DNA from: Pampus argenteus
Taxonomy: Eukaryota > Chordata > Actinopteri > Scombriformes > Stromateidae
Direction of reading: 5' to 3'
Length of the DNA stretch: 64,000 nucleotides
Assembly (NCBI GenBank): GCA_036937835.1
Contig: CM072860.1
Span: 7,085,001 to 7,149,000, forward strand
Positions 14,667 to 25,900 of the stretch are shown in pieces (position 1 is the first letter of the stretch; each line of letters opens with the position of its first letter). A model generated the notes under the pieces. The model made no database searches. It had not been told where the DNA came from and saw only the letters and a program-made list of their open reading frames with translations. A program made the translations under genes and the position numbers.

Positions 14667-14705
14667 ATGTCTTCACATAAAGCATTCAGTTTTATGTGAA
14701 GACAT
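14667..14705. repeat. Hairpin B (15-bp perfect stem, 9-nt loop)
   Basis: The arm atgtcttcacataaa at 14667-14681 pairs perfectly with 14691-14705. The loop is gcattcagt. Together with the hairpin at 14570-14611 it forms a two-stem cluster in 136 bases, followed about 1 kb later by a SINE that also carries a palindrome. The arms of the two hairpins are unrelated in sequence. Confidence 0.9.
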
Positions 14706-15719
14706 GTATTTCTTTGCCAACAAACATTAATATTATCGTGTTTCTAATGTGCTTCCATTCATCTTAATGCAGGTGTGCGTATGCATGCAAATGTGAGTGT
14801 GTGTGTGTGTGTTTACTGTGAAGTTTGGAAAAGAAAAAGTTTTAATACCAGTCAGATGCCTCCCTCGAAGCGCTGGCTGTTTTTGGCAAGCGCCCTTCTC
14901 ACCCGCGTGCAGGGCATGAATGGAACAGAAAGCAAATGTGTCCCTCCTTATGGTAGGTCAGACTACAAGGCAGTGCAGATTTTTCAGGGAGTTTATTACA
15001 GGGCTAAATCAAAAACTGAATTTTAACACAGTGGCATATGAAGCTTTTGCCTCAAGGGCCTGATTTCCTCATTCTCTGGTGTTTTAACAATGAGGCTGTA
15101 CTTGACAGTCCAGCTGAGGCAGTCATGTTTAAGTGGCCCTTGAGTTCAGACTGTTTTGTGTAACAGAGTTAACGGCGCCATAGAGGATCTGCTTGGAACT
15201 CACGGGTATGTTGCTAATAAAAGCCTATCAGACACATCAAAAATCACAAAAAACAATAAAATCCATCTTTGTCAAGATATGGATCACTCACTGTGCAATA
15301 ACATATGAAAAGACATTTAATAAAGCCATAGAAAACCATGCTCTTGTACAGTTCTGATGCCACTGTAGTGTACCTTGTACCTGGGTTTCTTTAACTCATG
15401 TCAACGGCTTTATCTCCACCTTTGAAGACTTCTGCCTCTATCGTATCTCCATAGGGTATTATCTATGTGCCTACACTGTGTAAAAGCCATCAGTTCATGA
15501 AGAAACTCAATATTAAAGTAACATCAGTCCAACTGAACTTATGCAAAGTGCTCTCAGAGGTAACACTCACGAATCATATAGTCAATTTCCACATAAACTG
15601 CCCACAGGATGATACCAACCTAGCAATTCTGTATTTGTTTTATGACACCGGTGCAATAATTAGAAACTATTGACACATAGCAGGATTCCACAGTACTCCA
15701 CAGGACCTCTTGTAGGATA
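14706..15719. other. Non-coding stretch with short GT microsatellite
   Basis: A (GT)8 tract lies at 14797-14812. The remainder is unremarkable AT-rich sequence. The 83-codon frame at 14775-15026 starts in the GT tract and shows no recognisable protein features. Confidence 0.55.
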
Positions 15720-16045
15720 TACCATACAGATGATGGTAGGCATCATGATGATGCCTACCATGACTATAGCCCTGATCAAGTGATTTTTGTGCCTAAACCT
15801 AACCAGACCTTTGCCACAGCGTTATTACAACATAAAACCAGAGGTGAATGTAGGCCCGCACAGTCCGGTGCTCCGTACCACTAAAAGATTCAGTGCCAGT
15901 ACCAGGAAAAAGGGACAGCAGATTCCTGCAAATAAAATACTGCGGCTAAAAAAGGGTTTCCACATTGGGACTTAAACTCCTGTTTCCCAGACTGCAAACA
16001 ACTGCTCTGTCCACTCAGCCAATGGTATTAGCTCTACCAAACTCC
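15720..16045 (-). mobile_element. tRNA-derived SINE remnant
   Basis: Read on the minus strand, an A-box TGGCTGAGTGG (plus positions 16011-16021) exactly fits the pol III pattern TRGCNNAGTGG. About 30 bases on is a B-box-like GGAGTTTAAGTCCC (15967-15980), whose mismatches to GGTTCGANTCC are largely what methyl-CpG decay of TCGA to TTAA would give. This is the tRNA spacing. Beyond the tRNA-like head comes a body containing 'ggttaggtttaggcac' (about 15790), a string I associate with abundant teleost repeats, and the element appears to end at the palindrome at 15733-15761. No intact cloverleaf is expected, so this is not a functional tRNA gene. Exact ends and target-site duplications are uncertain. 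Confidence 0.7.
15733..15761. repeat. 29-bp near-palindrome
   Basis: The arm atggtaggcatcat (15733-15746) is the exact reverse complement of 15748-15761, with one base between them. It sits at the tail side of the minus-strand SINE. It could be the hairpin end of the element, or a separate palindromic insertion next to it. Confidence 0.92.
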
Positions 16046-16448
16046 TGGACCTGCAGCTATTTATAGATCCTTCACACACCGAGAGCAAAGAAGAAACAAA
16101 GAAATAACAAAAAGGGAATTGGACGCATTCACTGTGTATGACTTTTTACCAGAAAAAAACAAAAACATTAAATATCAAATATTTAATAATAAACAGTGGA
16201 AAAGGGGTTTTTGGAATCGCTATTTCTGCTCCCTACTAAAGAGCTGCAGACAGGATGATCCTCTTAGCACCTTAGCAATCTGGGACACTATTCCCACTAC
16301 TTACGTTCGCCAATTTGCTCTCAGGAGCCCCTGAGTCCTTGTCTTCATTAAGGGAGTTCCTCATTGATCAATCACTGTCAGACAAGCTGCACTGTAATTG
16401 CACTGTGGCCTAATCATGACTGACGTCTCATCCCCCCTGCTGTCACAG
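16046..16448. other. Non-coding stretch before a candidate exon
   Basis: No gene is supported here. The frame at 16119-16334 (71 codons) has no recognisable features. The last 20 bases are pyrimidine-rich and end in the acceptor-like cacag of the candidate exon that follows. Confidence 0.5.
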
Positions 16449-16496
16449 GTCCCAGGAGAGAGAATGTTCCATGACTTTCACACCTTCGACCTCAAG
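16449..16496 (+). CDS. Candidate 48-bp internal exon, unknown gene
   Basis: A pyrimidine tract (tcccccctgctgtcacag) ends at 16448 and a consensus donor (AAG|gtaggc) begins at 16497. They bracket 48 bases, exactly 16 codons. One frame reads VPGERMFHDFHTFDLK with no stop. A second frame is also open and the third has a stop. A 48-base length would leave the frame unchanged if the exon were skipped, as with regulated cassette exons. I do not recognise the peptide or its gene, and no partner exon was found nearby. Chance pairing of splice signals in 64 kb is quite possible. Confidence 0.35.
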
Positions 16497-17590
16497 GTAG
16501 GCCTTTCTCAGTGTTTTACTCTTCTTTCTATGGGTTTATCTTTTGAGCTGTATGGTCTTATAATGGATATTATTACTCATTGCTGAATATTGGTGGAGGT
16601 TACAAGGACAGGCAAGTTAAGATGGGTTATGTGAGAGGGATATTGTGAATATTTAAGAGGCCCGATGACATGTCTGATATTCTGAAAATCAACTTTTGCT
16701 TTTTCATCACATGTCACCATAAATAATGTGGAATAAAATTATAGTTCCTATATTAACTATTAATAATACTGTATATGACCAAAAAAAAAAAAAAGCTTTA
16801 CAATACATCATAACTACAGAACATAAGAGTCCCAGCTGCAAGTCGCACAAGTCCATAGTATTCATGAATCATGCTACATTTTCATCATAAAATTATTAAT
16901 ATTCACTGCACTCAGTTTGTCATATTCATCTACTCAAATGTATTACACCAAATGAAAAACAAAACAAGACATAACTGCAACGAATTAGCAGCCATTGACA
17001 TCTTTACTGAGTCACGTACTGCATTCAATTAGCAAACGACTTCAGAAACAAGTACAGTAGCTTATGAAACAAATCAAATGTGTTCTTATACCGCCATGCT
17101 GTTGATATATGCATACCCTTTTTTTTCTTTTTTTTAAAATGGCAAAATGTAATATATTTCTCAACTCATTTTAATGCAAATGTGCGCTTTCATTTTTCTT
17201 CAAATTGAAACACGCAGATGCAAATATGCAACTCAAGCAGACAACCTCTCTGTAACCCATCCCTGCGCAGATGTCAAGTTGATTTTGTTACTCATTTTTA
17301 CTGAGACACTGTGGCAAACTAGATCATGTCATTCTTCATATCAACAATGCAGTATGAGACAATAATGTAATTTCTATCTTACAATCTGCACCTCTCTGTT
17401 ACCCTTAACTCGTGTGCAACAAATCATTTGCAACAACACCACTTTTTTTTTTTTCTTTCATGTCTAAATAAAATCATATTTTCTCAGCAAATCATATTCA
17501 CTGTGAAATTGACCAGAGAGGTATCACTTTATACAAGCCTGAGATTGATTTAGAGGATTTACAGTGTTAACGGTATCGACCCACTGACTA
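16497..17590. other. Non-coding stretch, no gene supported
   Basis: This is AT-rich sequence with A/T homopolymers near 16780, 17119 and 17443. Two octamer-like strings (atgcaaat) occur about 40 bases apart at 17175 and 17218. Nothing else is supportable. Confidence 0.55.

Positions 17591-17626
<36 letters not shown>
17591..17626 (+). repeat. CTAT tetranucleotide microsatellite
   Basis: Nine uninterrupted CTAT units. This is an uninterrupted array of the kind that is usually highly variable in length between individuals. Confidence 0.97.
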
Positions 17627-19580
17627 TAAAGTACAGTACAACACAGTAAGTTACAATTGTGCATAAATAGCAAATGTAAAACCTTGGCAGATTTTGTGAA
17701 GTACAATCCACAACAAGCTAGCCTGTATAAACTTGTCAAGTATATTGCAGACTTGTCTGAGTGACCATATACAGTCATACAGTAAAGATTTGATACAGTT
17801 CTTGATATGTGAACTTGTGTTCTCTCTGATAGCTGAGAGTGATTCAGAGAGAGTTGGAGAGGAACTGCTTAGAGCATTTATAAGACGACTTTATGACCAT
17901 TTTGAAAAGCTATAAATTATGTGGATGTTTGTTTTTTTTTCCAACAGAGAGGAGGAATCCATTGATTTTCATGTCAAACTATATGGCAAATATGTCTTCT
18001 AAGCAGCATATGACATAAGGTGATGGAGGTGATGAGTGTTTCTCATGCCCCTTGATGTGGCAATTCCCATTTTTGGGTTAGGGTTAAGACATCACAGATT
18101 AGTCTCTCTTAGAGGACTCTCTTTTGACATCACAGATTAGTCTCAGTCCTCTTGTGAGTTTATGTTAGAACAAGGTTATTCATGCGTCCAAAGGGACTGG
18201 ACCAAATGCCTACAAGGCCTGCATTAAGTACTGTCTATATGTAAACACTAACATTCTGCTCCCGACACATATTCACAATGACTTCTTTTTCTAATTATTT
18301 TGATTTTTAAATTGCAGTAGTGGCTCATGAAGCGTTTTATTTATGTTTGTACATGACATGATCTGTCATCGCCAAGAGAGGGCATGGACACAATTGCAAA
18401 AAAAACCCCATCCCGATATGCTAATAGTTTACCCCATGCCGTATTTCATGCAAATGCTTCTCATCGTATATATTTTCAAATGTCATTCATATGACAGCTG
18501 TATCACAAGCATCTATAATGTTTTGACTGGAGAGAAAATTGCAACATGGATCTCAGTCATTGTAAATTCTGCCCACAGTCAGAATAAGAGAAGGTCAGAA
18601 ATACTGAACTCTCCCTCCTACTGAACATGATTGTTTTATTAAACTTTGAAAACATGTTGATGATTAATGCCGCTGTGGCAATACACAAACAGGACAAAAT
18701 AATGCAGCATTTTTTTTTTTTTAGCTTTTGCATCTGGTGGGAATAATATTGTTACTTTATATGTTTCACGAATGACAGGGTTGCAAGGAGTTGGCCAAGA
18801 AGGAAAGTTACTATACATAAACACAAAGAATCATCCTGAGGAGAATTCTGCTTGTTTTTCTGCTTGAATTGCCCGAATAGCTTGAATGAATGAAATGAAT
18901 GAAAGTGTGGTATTACCCTACCACCCTACCAGATTGCACAGAACTCGGCATTTACTATGTCATTGTCTGCAAAACTGTTCGGGACCATGTTCTAAGAGGA
19001 AAGTTTTAAATTTAAAATGTAATCAGCACAATCACCACAAGCAATCAGTTCCTCTTCATTTCACCTGATGGAGCCCCCTGCTAAAAACGAGTCCGTTAAA
19101 TAGACCATCTTATCAGGCCCGGATTAAGCTTTGACTTTGATTAACATCTGTAGTTGAAGTTTCGAATGTCAAAGTTCAAGTTGGAGGGGAAAAATATTAA
19201 ATCTGCAGTAGCACCGGGCGTGTTGTTATGAAGCACAATTTGTGTTAAAAAAAATGAATAAAATAAAATGGCATTCTGTCGTCACTGTGGAACGTTTTTG
19301 ACTTAAGTTATACGAATTGATGTGAAGCATCTAAAAATGTGCACTGCATGAATATAACTAACTAAAACAACATGAAAAAAAATCTAAAAACTTGATTTTT
19401 CTCACAAAAAAAATCAAAATCACACACACACACACACCCCAACTAGGAATAATGTTCACCATCAAAGTTCTTTTGTTGCCGTGAAGGAACAAATTCAAAA
19501 ACAATTTCTGTTTGTAGCGGTTGTAGAAAGCACAAGACCATGAACAAATGGCTTCGAGAGACAACATACTGCGACACAAA
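17627..19580. other. Non-coding stretch with local direct repeat
   Basis: No gene is supported. A 19-base direct repeat (gacatcacagattagtctc) occurs at 18088-18106 and 18126-18144, preceded by two telomere-type units GGGTTAGGGTTA at 18075-18086. A (CA)8 tract lies at 19421-19437. The 160-codon minus frame at 19358-19840 runs through that tract and a region rich in A-runs, and is probably fortuitous. Confidence 0.5.
18088..18144 (+). repeat. Short direct repeat, 19 bp, 38-bp period
   Basis: Two exact copies of a 19-base unit start 38 bases apart, and the spacer contains partly similar sequence (agaggactctctttt). It looks like a small local duplication. Confidence 0.9.
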
Positions 19581-19585
19581 TTACA

Positions 19586-19624
19586 CAGGTGCAGTTGCAG
19601 GTGCCCGTGCCACCTGCACACCTG
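19586..19624. promoter_or_regulatory. Cluster of four CAGGTG E-boxes
   Basis: CAGGTG occurs at 19586-19591 and 19598-19603, and its reverse complement CACCTG at 19611-19616 and 19619-19624, so four sites occupy 39 bases in a head-to-head arrangement. CAGGTG is the preferred site of E-proteins and of ZEB and Snail-family zinc fingers. ZEB proteins typically use paired sites. The sequence is clear; the regulatory role is inference. Confidence 0.5.
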
Positions 19625-22600
19625 TTCAATACAAAGAGAAGATGGCGAGTTAAACAGAATCACATTCAACAGCGGAGGCGGTGACAACCACAAAAATAAT
19701 AGCCTTTTAAATAAAGGGTTGTTTTGTTTTTTTTGCAGTGGCAAACTTGTCATGGAATTTATTCTCCATTTACCAAGAGACTGAAATTTATAAGCAATTT
19801 GTAATTTGAAACCATAAACCCATTCACACAGTTTGTCCACACTTGTTCAACAGGACATGAATTTAATTGTCTATTTTCTATCGGCAGCAGGAGATTTACC
19901 GATTTTAGACAGCAGTGTTTAATGAATAGATAACAAAATGCTAAATAGTTTTACCTGTTTTTTATGGGTAATTGTTTTTAAGATAAACAGTGCTGATACG
20001 GCATAGCAAGGCAATCAACAGCTTTAACAAAAGCCCCTGATGATTCAAAGTGAACATACAGTATATGCAGTTATCCAAAGATTATTATTAAATCCATAAC
20101 AAGCAGTGCTGACTGACAAATTTTCAATGTCACTGCACCTGAGTTCATCTAGGGGAAAGGCAAACCAAGCACACAGAGGCCACATCCAGACATAATAAAC
20201 TGTCGCCCTGTTCACAGACATGTGGAGAGGTGAGAACACCTCCCCAGTACATCCTCAGACACATCTGTGCCCATGCCTCTCAATGATGTTTTCTTTCGCA
20301 CAGGAAATAGGTCAGCCGTGAATATCCAGTTCCTTCCATCTCAAATCTTTGAACACACTTAATTATGGTTTAACTATGGAGATGATAGTAATTGTTTTGG
20401 TAGTTGTTGTTGTTTTTGAGCTTTTGCCATGTTGTTTCTGATGTACAACTTATACAATAAAGAATAGCATGTGATTTTCCAGTTCAATTTTTAGCGCCCG
20501 CTTCACTGATGCCAACCTGGCCCCCGTTTAGGCACTGAATCATTCAGATTGCACTAAAGTGATTGCTTAATTAAATGTGAGGTGTAATGACTTTGCTTGA
20601 AAGGGAATTAAATGTCTAAATGCTGCAGAATCCGCGTCAAGCTGAATAGAAATCAATGGGACATAGTGCTGGAACCCAAGGTGTTTTCCGACTTGTTTAG
20701 GGTGAACGTTTTGTATTGATGCTGTCCCTCAGTCAGTGAGTCAAACACTCATTCCTCTTGGTCCAGAGCATTGATCGGTGACTACAAACGGTGTGCTTAC
20801 TTTGTGCTTTCTGAAAGGTAGTTTACAATGCCTTACAAGTCAGCAGTGTAACACCGCATTTATGTGTAAAGGTTAAACAACTAAATACCTCAATTATTAT
20901 GAGAAGCAAATATCTTTGCATGAAGTAAAATTTGAAATCTCGTCAGTTTTCAATCCACATCCTTCTGCACGTACGATTTATTTTTTACAATCTTTTATAG
21001 TTCACAACCGATTTGAGTTTACAATGCGTATTATTCCTTGTTGACCATTAAACTGCAGCGAAGTTATCAAAATAACTTTCAGACGACTAAAATTATCAGT
21101 CTTCCAGCATGTTTTCAGAGTGTTTTACCATGGAAGCCTAAAGGCAAACATTAAAACCCAACCCACATGGAAATAGTTCTTGAAAGGAGTGCAGCCAACT
21201 AATCTCACAAACATTTGATTGAACCAAAGACCTTTGGAAAACGCCAAAGCTCACAAGGGCATACAACTCCTAAAATGACAACCGATTATCAAACCGCCTC
21301 TGGCTCGAGACACTGTAATCCCCCAGATGTTGAAGCCTATGAAATATGAGAGTCTGAATTAGATCTCTCAAACAATGTCGGCTTGTCTTGCATTCGTAAA
21401 CCCTCAGCATTTAAGTCACAAAATTAAGTTGACCCCGTCAGAAAGCTTAAAGACATGTAACAAAGCCTGCAGCAGTCATATTACTTCATCTGCTTTCGTC
21501 TCATCTCCCTCTGTGTAATAAGTTCCCACTTTAGCAAGACCACTGGGGCTAATAAGGATTTTTATCTACTTTTGATATTAGATATTAACACCTCATCAAA
21601 GTTAAGCCAGCGGTAGGCTCGTCCTCCTTCCGAATTTACATTAGCTTAACAATGTCTCAAAAAGAAATCTTATCAAATTCAAATTAAGAGTGAGCTGAAT
21701 AGCCAAAAGGATACTGCTACCCGTCACTCAAGGAACATGTAATTTGGTTCGGCTGCAAAGGAATACAAGCGGGCACTGTGAATCACTACGATCGTAGTTG
21801 TCATGCAATAACATTGATACTTTTCTTCTCATAATCCTGAGACAAAACAGAGCAACTTTGTAGCATATCAATGATTAATATTTAGCTGCTGGGCACAAAA
21901 ATAGGTCTAAGTGACACAATCAGGATTTGCTGTTTTATAAATAGCAACTCTACGTGTAGGTTGCAACCCTGTGGTTAGTTGTAGTCATCGATGAACTTGA
22001 ATAACTGAAAAACCGCACTAAATATACGTTCAATCTCAAATTTAGACATTAATCTTTAATATTTTTTCAATAACTATTAAGAGGAATACAACGTATAGGT
22101 TGTACTTAAGCTGAAAAAAGGACGGTGTGATGCTGTTTTAAGTGTCTTGCTTATTTTAGAAGTCTTATTTAAAATAACCATGTCTCAAATTCTCAAGGTA
22201 AATCATGTATCTAGAGCGAGAGTGCAAAGGTTTCAGAATTCTTATCATCCCTTGTGGCATCCTTTGTCAGGTTGTATTGGAGGGAGAAAAAAAAAAAAAA
22301 AAAAGAAATATTAACTGGAAAATATTGCTTGGAGAGATAGAAAATAAATTACTTCAGTGTGGCAAAAAGGAAAAGAAGATTGTGAGATTTATCAAGTCAA
22401 GATAGAAATGCCTGCTAAGTCTGTGCCCCTTCCTTGAAAAATTAAAGAGAAATCAAATGCCTCGGAGTACACGGCGATTGTGATGTAAAGGTTGTGTTTG
22501 TGTGCGTGCGCCTGCATACTTGTTTTCACAGTAATTTATTGTTGAAATGTTATTGCTCAATATCAGCCATTTCATTTCGGGTGTGATGTGCCAAATGATA

Positions 22601-22908
22601 CAAGTCTCCCTTTGACAGAAATGCTTACATTATGTATGGACACATCTTTACAGTCTCTACTGTTAGGACCTTATAGTATGTGTTTAAACGCTTTTAGAGA
22701 ATTCAACTAAAATAACACTCTCCACAATTAGCCTAGCTATACACTCCAGTCTTTTAACACTTAACAGATTTTCAGTGAAACAGCTTGACTGGCAAAATCT
22801 ATAATAGTACAGATAAGTGAACATGTTAGCGAGATAAAGGTTAAACTATCAGGGATATGTTCTCCATCCGTCTAAAGCCAATTTTACACATTCAGCTCAA
22901 GCAATAGA
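19625..22908. other. Non-coding stretch, possible conserved elements
   Basis: No gene is supported. A strong acceptor-like tract ends at 19738 but no donor follows. Sections about 20490-20760 and 21300-21700 are free of simple repeats, carry homeodomain-type ATTA cores and look like candidate conserved non-coding elements. That is an impression only. An A18 run lies at 22287-22304. Confidence 0.45.
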
Positions 22909-22931
22909 GGGGTGGGGAAGGGCTGGGGGGG
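22909..22931 (+). other. G-quadruplex motif
   Basis: Four G-runs (4, 4, 3 and 7 bases) are separated by loops of 1, 2 and 2 bases, which satisfies the canonical G3+N1-7 pattern. A GAA-rich tract follows directly to about 22948. In a region otherwise low in G this is conspicuous. Confidence 0.85.
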
Positions 22932-25900
22932 AGAAGAAGAAGAAGAAAAAAAAAACAGGCAAGTCAATATTGATTGATCTGGAGCCTTAGCAATTACCTA
23001 CATGTGCAGAAGACCATGTTAAGGTCAGTATTATCTTAGCTCATTTTATGGGTCAGTGCTCTGGCTTTAGCTGAAATAAATTAATGGAGTAAACACTTTA
23101 GCTCACCTTGATGAAATTTACAGCAAGTGTAAAAGCTTTGCATAGGTTGGAAGGTGCTGCGCTGCAGAGTGACCCTTGATATTTTTGCTGAACCCTCGTG
23201 AACGTAGGTGATAAAATGCAGTCTATAAATAATATGAAATTACCTACAATGAAACTGTAAGAGTATAATAACACACTGTATAAATGTGATGCAATGATTG
23301 AATAAGCACATTAGGGTTTTAAGTGTTTTCTTTTTCATAACTCGAAAAATAACCATACACACAGATATTTACTCGTGAGATGATATAAAAATACAACTGT
23401 GTACATTTTCTGCAACACCCCTACACATACATGCTACCTTTAATAGATTCTGTATGCAAATGTGCTCTTCTTTTTTGCTACCATCATTCCAGACGAGGCT
23501 AACGGCATCAAGCAGCCTACTGTAAAGAACAACCATGCACTCCATCAATGATAACACCAGGGTCCCCAACTTTGTTATTTCTTAACACCTGTATATATTT
23601 GACTAGAGGGAACAGGGGGGGAGCGTCATTATCCAACCAAAACATCCCATCAGCTTTCAGTGTATCGGCATTCTTCTGTGGCCCGCAGGCCTCCTCGCAA
23701 ACAGCTCTGTTATGTTCTTAAGACCAAAATAAATTCAATTTCCAATGCAGTGATCTCCTTAATGAAAAGTCAATGTCCCTCACTCATTGGCAAGCTCCCA
23801 TGGGGGCAGTCAGAAAGATGAATTTATCAGCGGGCCGGAGACTGCGCCCTAGGGGACACCACCCCTTATGATCAAACAGAATGCTACAGAGTGTGTCCAA
23901 CCAGTCCTCCATTATTACCCAGCTTGTGCTCTTAATGTGAGCCGACAGAGGAGGGATGACAGTATTGATCTAATGAAAGTGCTATTTATATTCTCACAAA
24001 TCCTCTCACCAGTGATTACAAAAAGCACTCCACTATTACGGGCAGCCCATTCTCAATTTGTTAACTGTAGTGGGGAACAGTTTGTTAGCATCGTATGCAT
24101 GTGGTGTTATCTTTGCATACCTATTTTGGTGTGTTACCTATCAGAGTGCATACGCCCGTGGCAAAATATGTTAACATGTCTCATCCTAATCTAATATCTA
24201 AACATGAACACCATTTTTTTTTACAGTTGCAAACAAGTTTTTTTATATCTATATTTGTTTTGTGTAATTTCACAGGAAGTACTGCATATTGCGCTGCATT
24301 CCTGTGAACAGTTCAGAGGTTTTTGATTATTTATAACACCATTTCTTGTCAGCAGCTCACCTCTGATAACGAGGACATGAGGTTGTTGTCACGGCATATG
24401 GGTAAAAGTACTATAGATAAGCCTTAATCCCCACGAGACTCCATGTAATGCATAGTAAAAGTGATGGGCGCACAGAACATACACATGTGTAAACATCAGC
24501 CGCATTAAATTGCAGTGTGCTGAAATTACACGCAGCGGTGAGGGGAACATGCTACACTGTAGGTTGCTCACGAGGCAGAGGTAATTCATGCTCATCATAT
24601 TCATTATTCCATAAGTGCAGCTCTTGTGTAGCTTTCACTTACATGATCCAACACAGGAACTCATGTGTGGTTTAACATGCATGAACATATTCTACCCGTG
24701 GCTATGCATTCATGAATAAAACACTGACAAATTGATAATTATCGACCTCAGTTGTTTAACGCATACCCTGCTGAAAGTCTGCACATGGAAACAAAAGCAG
24801 AGGGTTTGAGAATGACGTCAGTTTTAAAATGATCAAATGTTTCAGAAAGAAACTGTTTTTATTTTTAAGGTATGTTTTGGTTGTTTTTGTGCCAGTACTT
24901 TAAGCTTTTACAGGTCAGCAATGTTTTTTGTGTGGTTTGCATTGTTGATTAGATGTGTTATTATGAATTCATATTCATATTAACTAATTACTGTCAGAGC
25001 ACACCAATTTAAGTTGAGTTGTGGTTATGTTGCGGTAAATTAGTTCACGTGGATATGATGTACACAACATCAATATCACAAGCTTTCCTTATTAACTACA
25101 GGATGGGTTTCATAGATACTGTTGTGGTGAAGGTTTTAAACATCTTGGTGACAGTTATATAGATTTTAAGAGTTATATTGTATCCATATCACAATCAATA
25201 ATTAGTAATAAGTAAAGGTCTGCAGTTCTTTTACAATTTAAAGTACTGCTACTCTGCATCTTTGACCAGTAACACAATCTATAGTCTGACATGATCAAAA
25301 GTGATCCTCTTTTCATTTGACAAAATTAATTATCTTTTTAAATAATTAATTAATCCTGTATCAACATGTACATATTTGCAGCTTTTGTTCATCTAATATG
25401 TTTGTAAACTGATTATATTTATTGGGCTGTGAATTGTTGGACAAAATATTTGTTACAGACCAAAATGAGCAATTCATGAATCCAGGAAATACTGTAGGTT
25501 AGTCAATAATGAAAAAGTCCCAGTGATTTGCATTGTTCACAAAGGCTGCATGTTGGACATATAATACGTGTGCAGACCATTGAAGATATACAGTAGGTAA
25601 ATTAGCACAAAAGCTGGTATTTAATTTACCATATTTAATTTGACTATTGTCATGTGGTATGCGTATCTTTACATTTCTTGAGAAAATGCATGCTATCCAT
25701 TCTCAAAGGGATCTAATTCATTGGATCTTTCACAGATAGCGTATCTCTGTTCGGTCTTCCACTGTGTGAGTCTCTTTTCCTAATGTGGCTGTACTGCCCA
25801 TAAACAGACATTGAGTGATTAGCGCTGCTCCGCCATTGACATCATTTGCATTTTAATAGACCATAATTACAACTCAGGGAAAATAAATTGCAGTTTGAAG

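Noticed and set aside
14570..14705. microRNA genes at the two hairpins
   Set aside because: The stems are 14-18 bp and perfect, whereas vertebrate pre-microRNAs have about 30 bp of imperfect stem, and no known mature microRNA sequence is seen.
15961..16025. Functional tRNA gene on the minus strand
   Set aside because: The B-box is mutated, no acceptor stem pairs and a SINE body follows, so it is a tRNA-derived repeat.
17591..17626. CRISPR-like or phage repeat array
   Set aside because: It is a plain tetranucleotide microsatellite without spacers. No CRISPR, insertion sequence or prokaryotic signal exists anywhere in the window.
19358..19840. 160-codon minus-strand frame
   Set aside because: It crosses a CA repeat and several A-runs, has no domain, and its composition (Leu, Phe, Cys, Lys) is what AT-rich random sequence gives.
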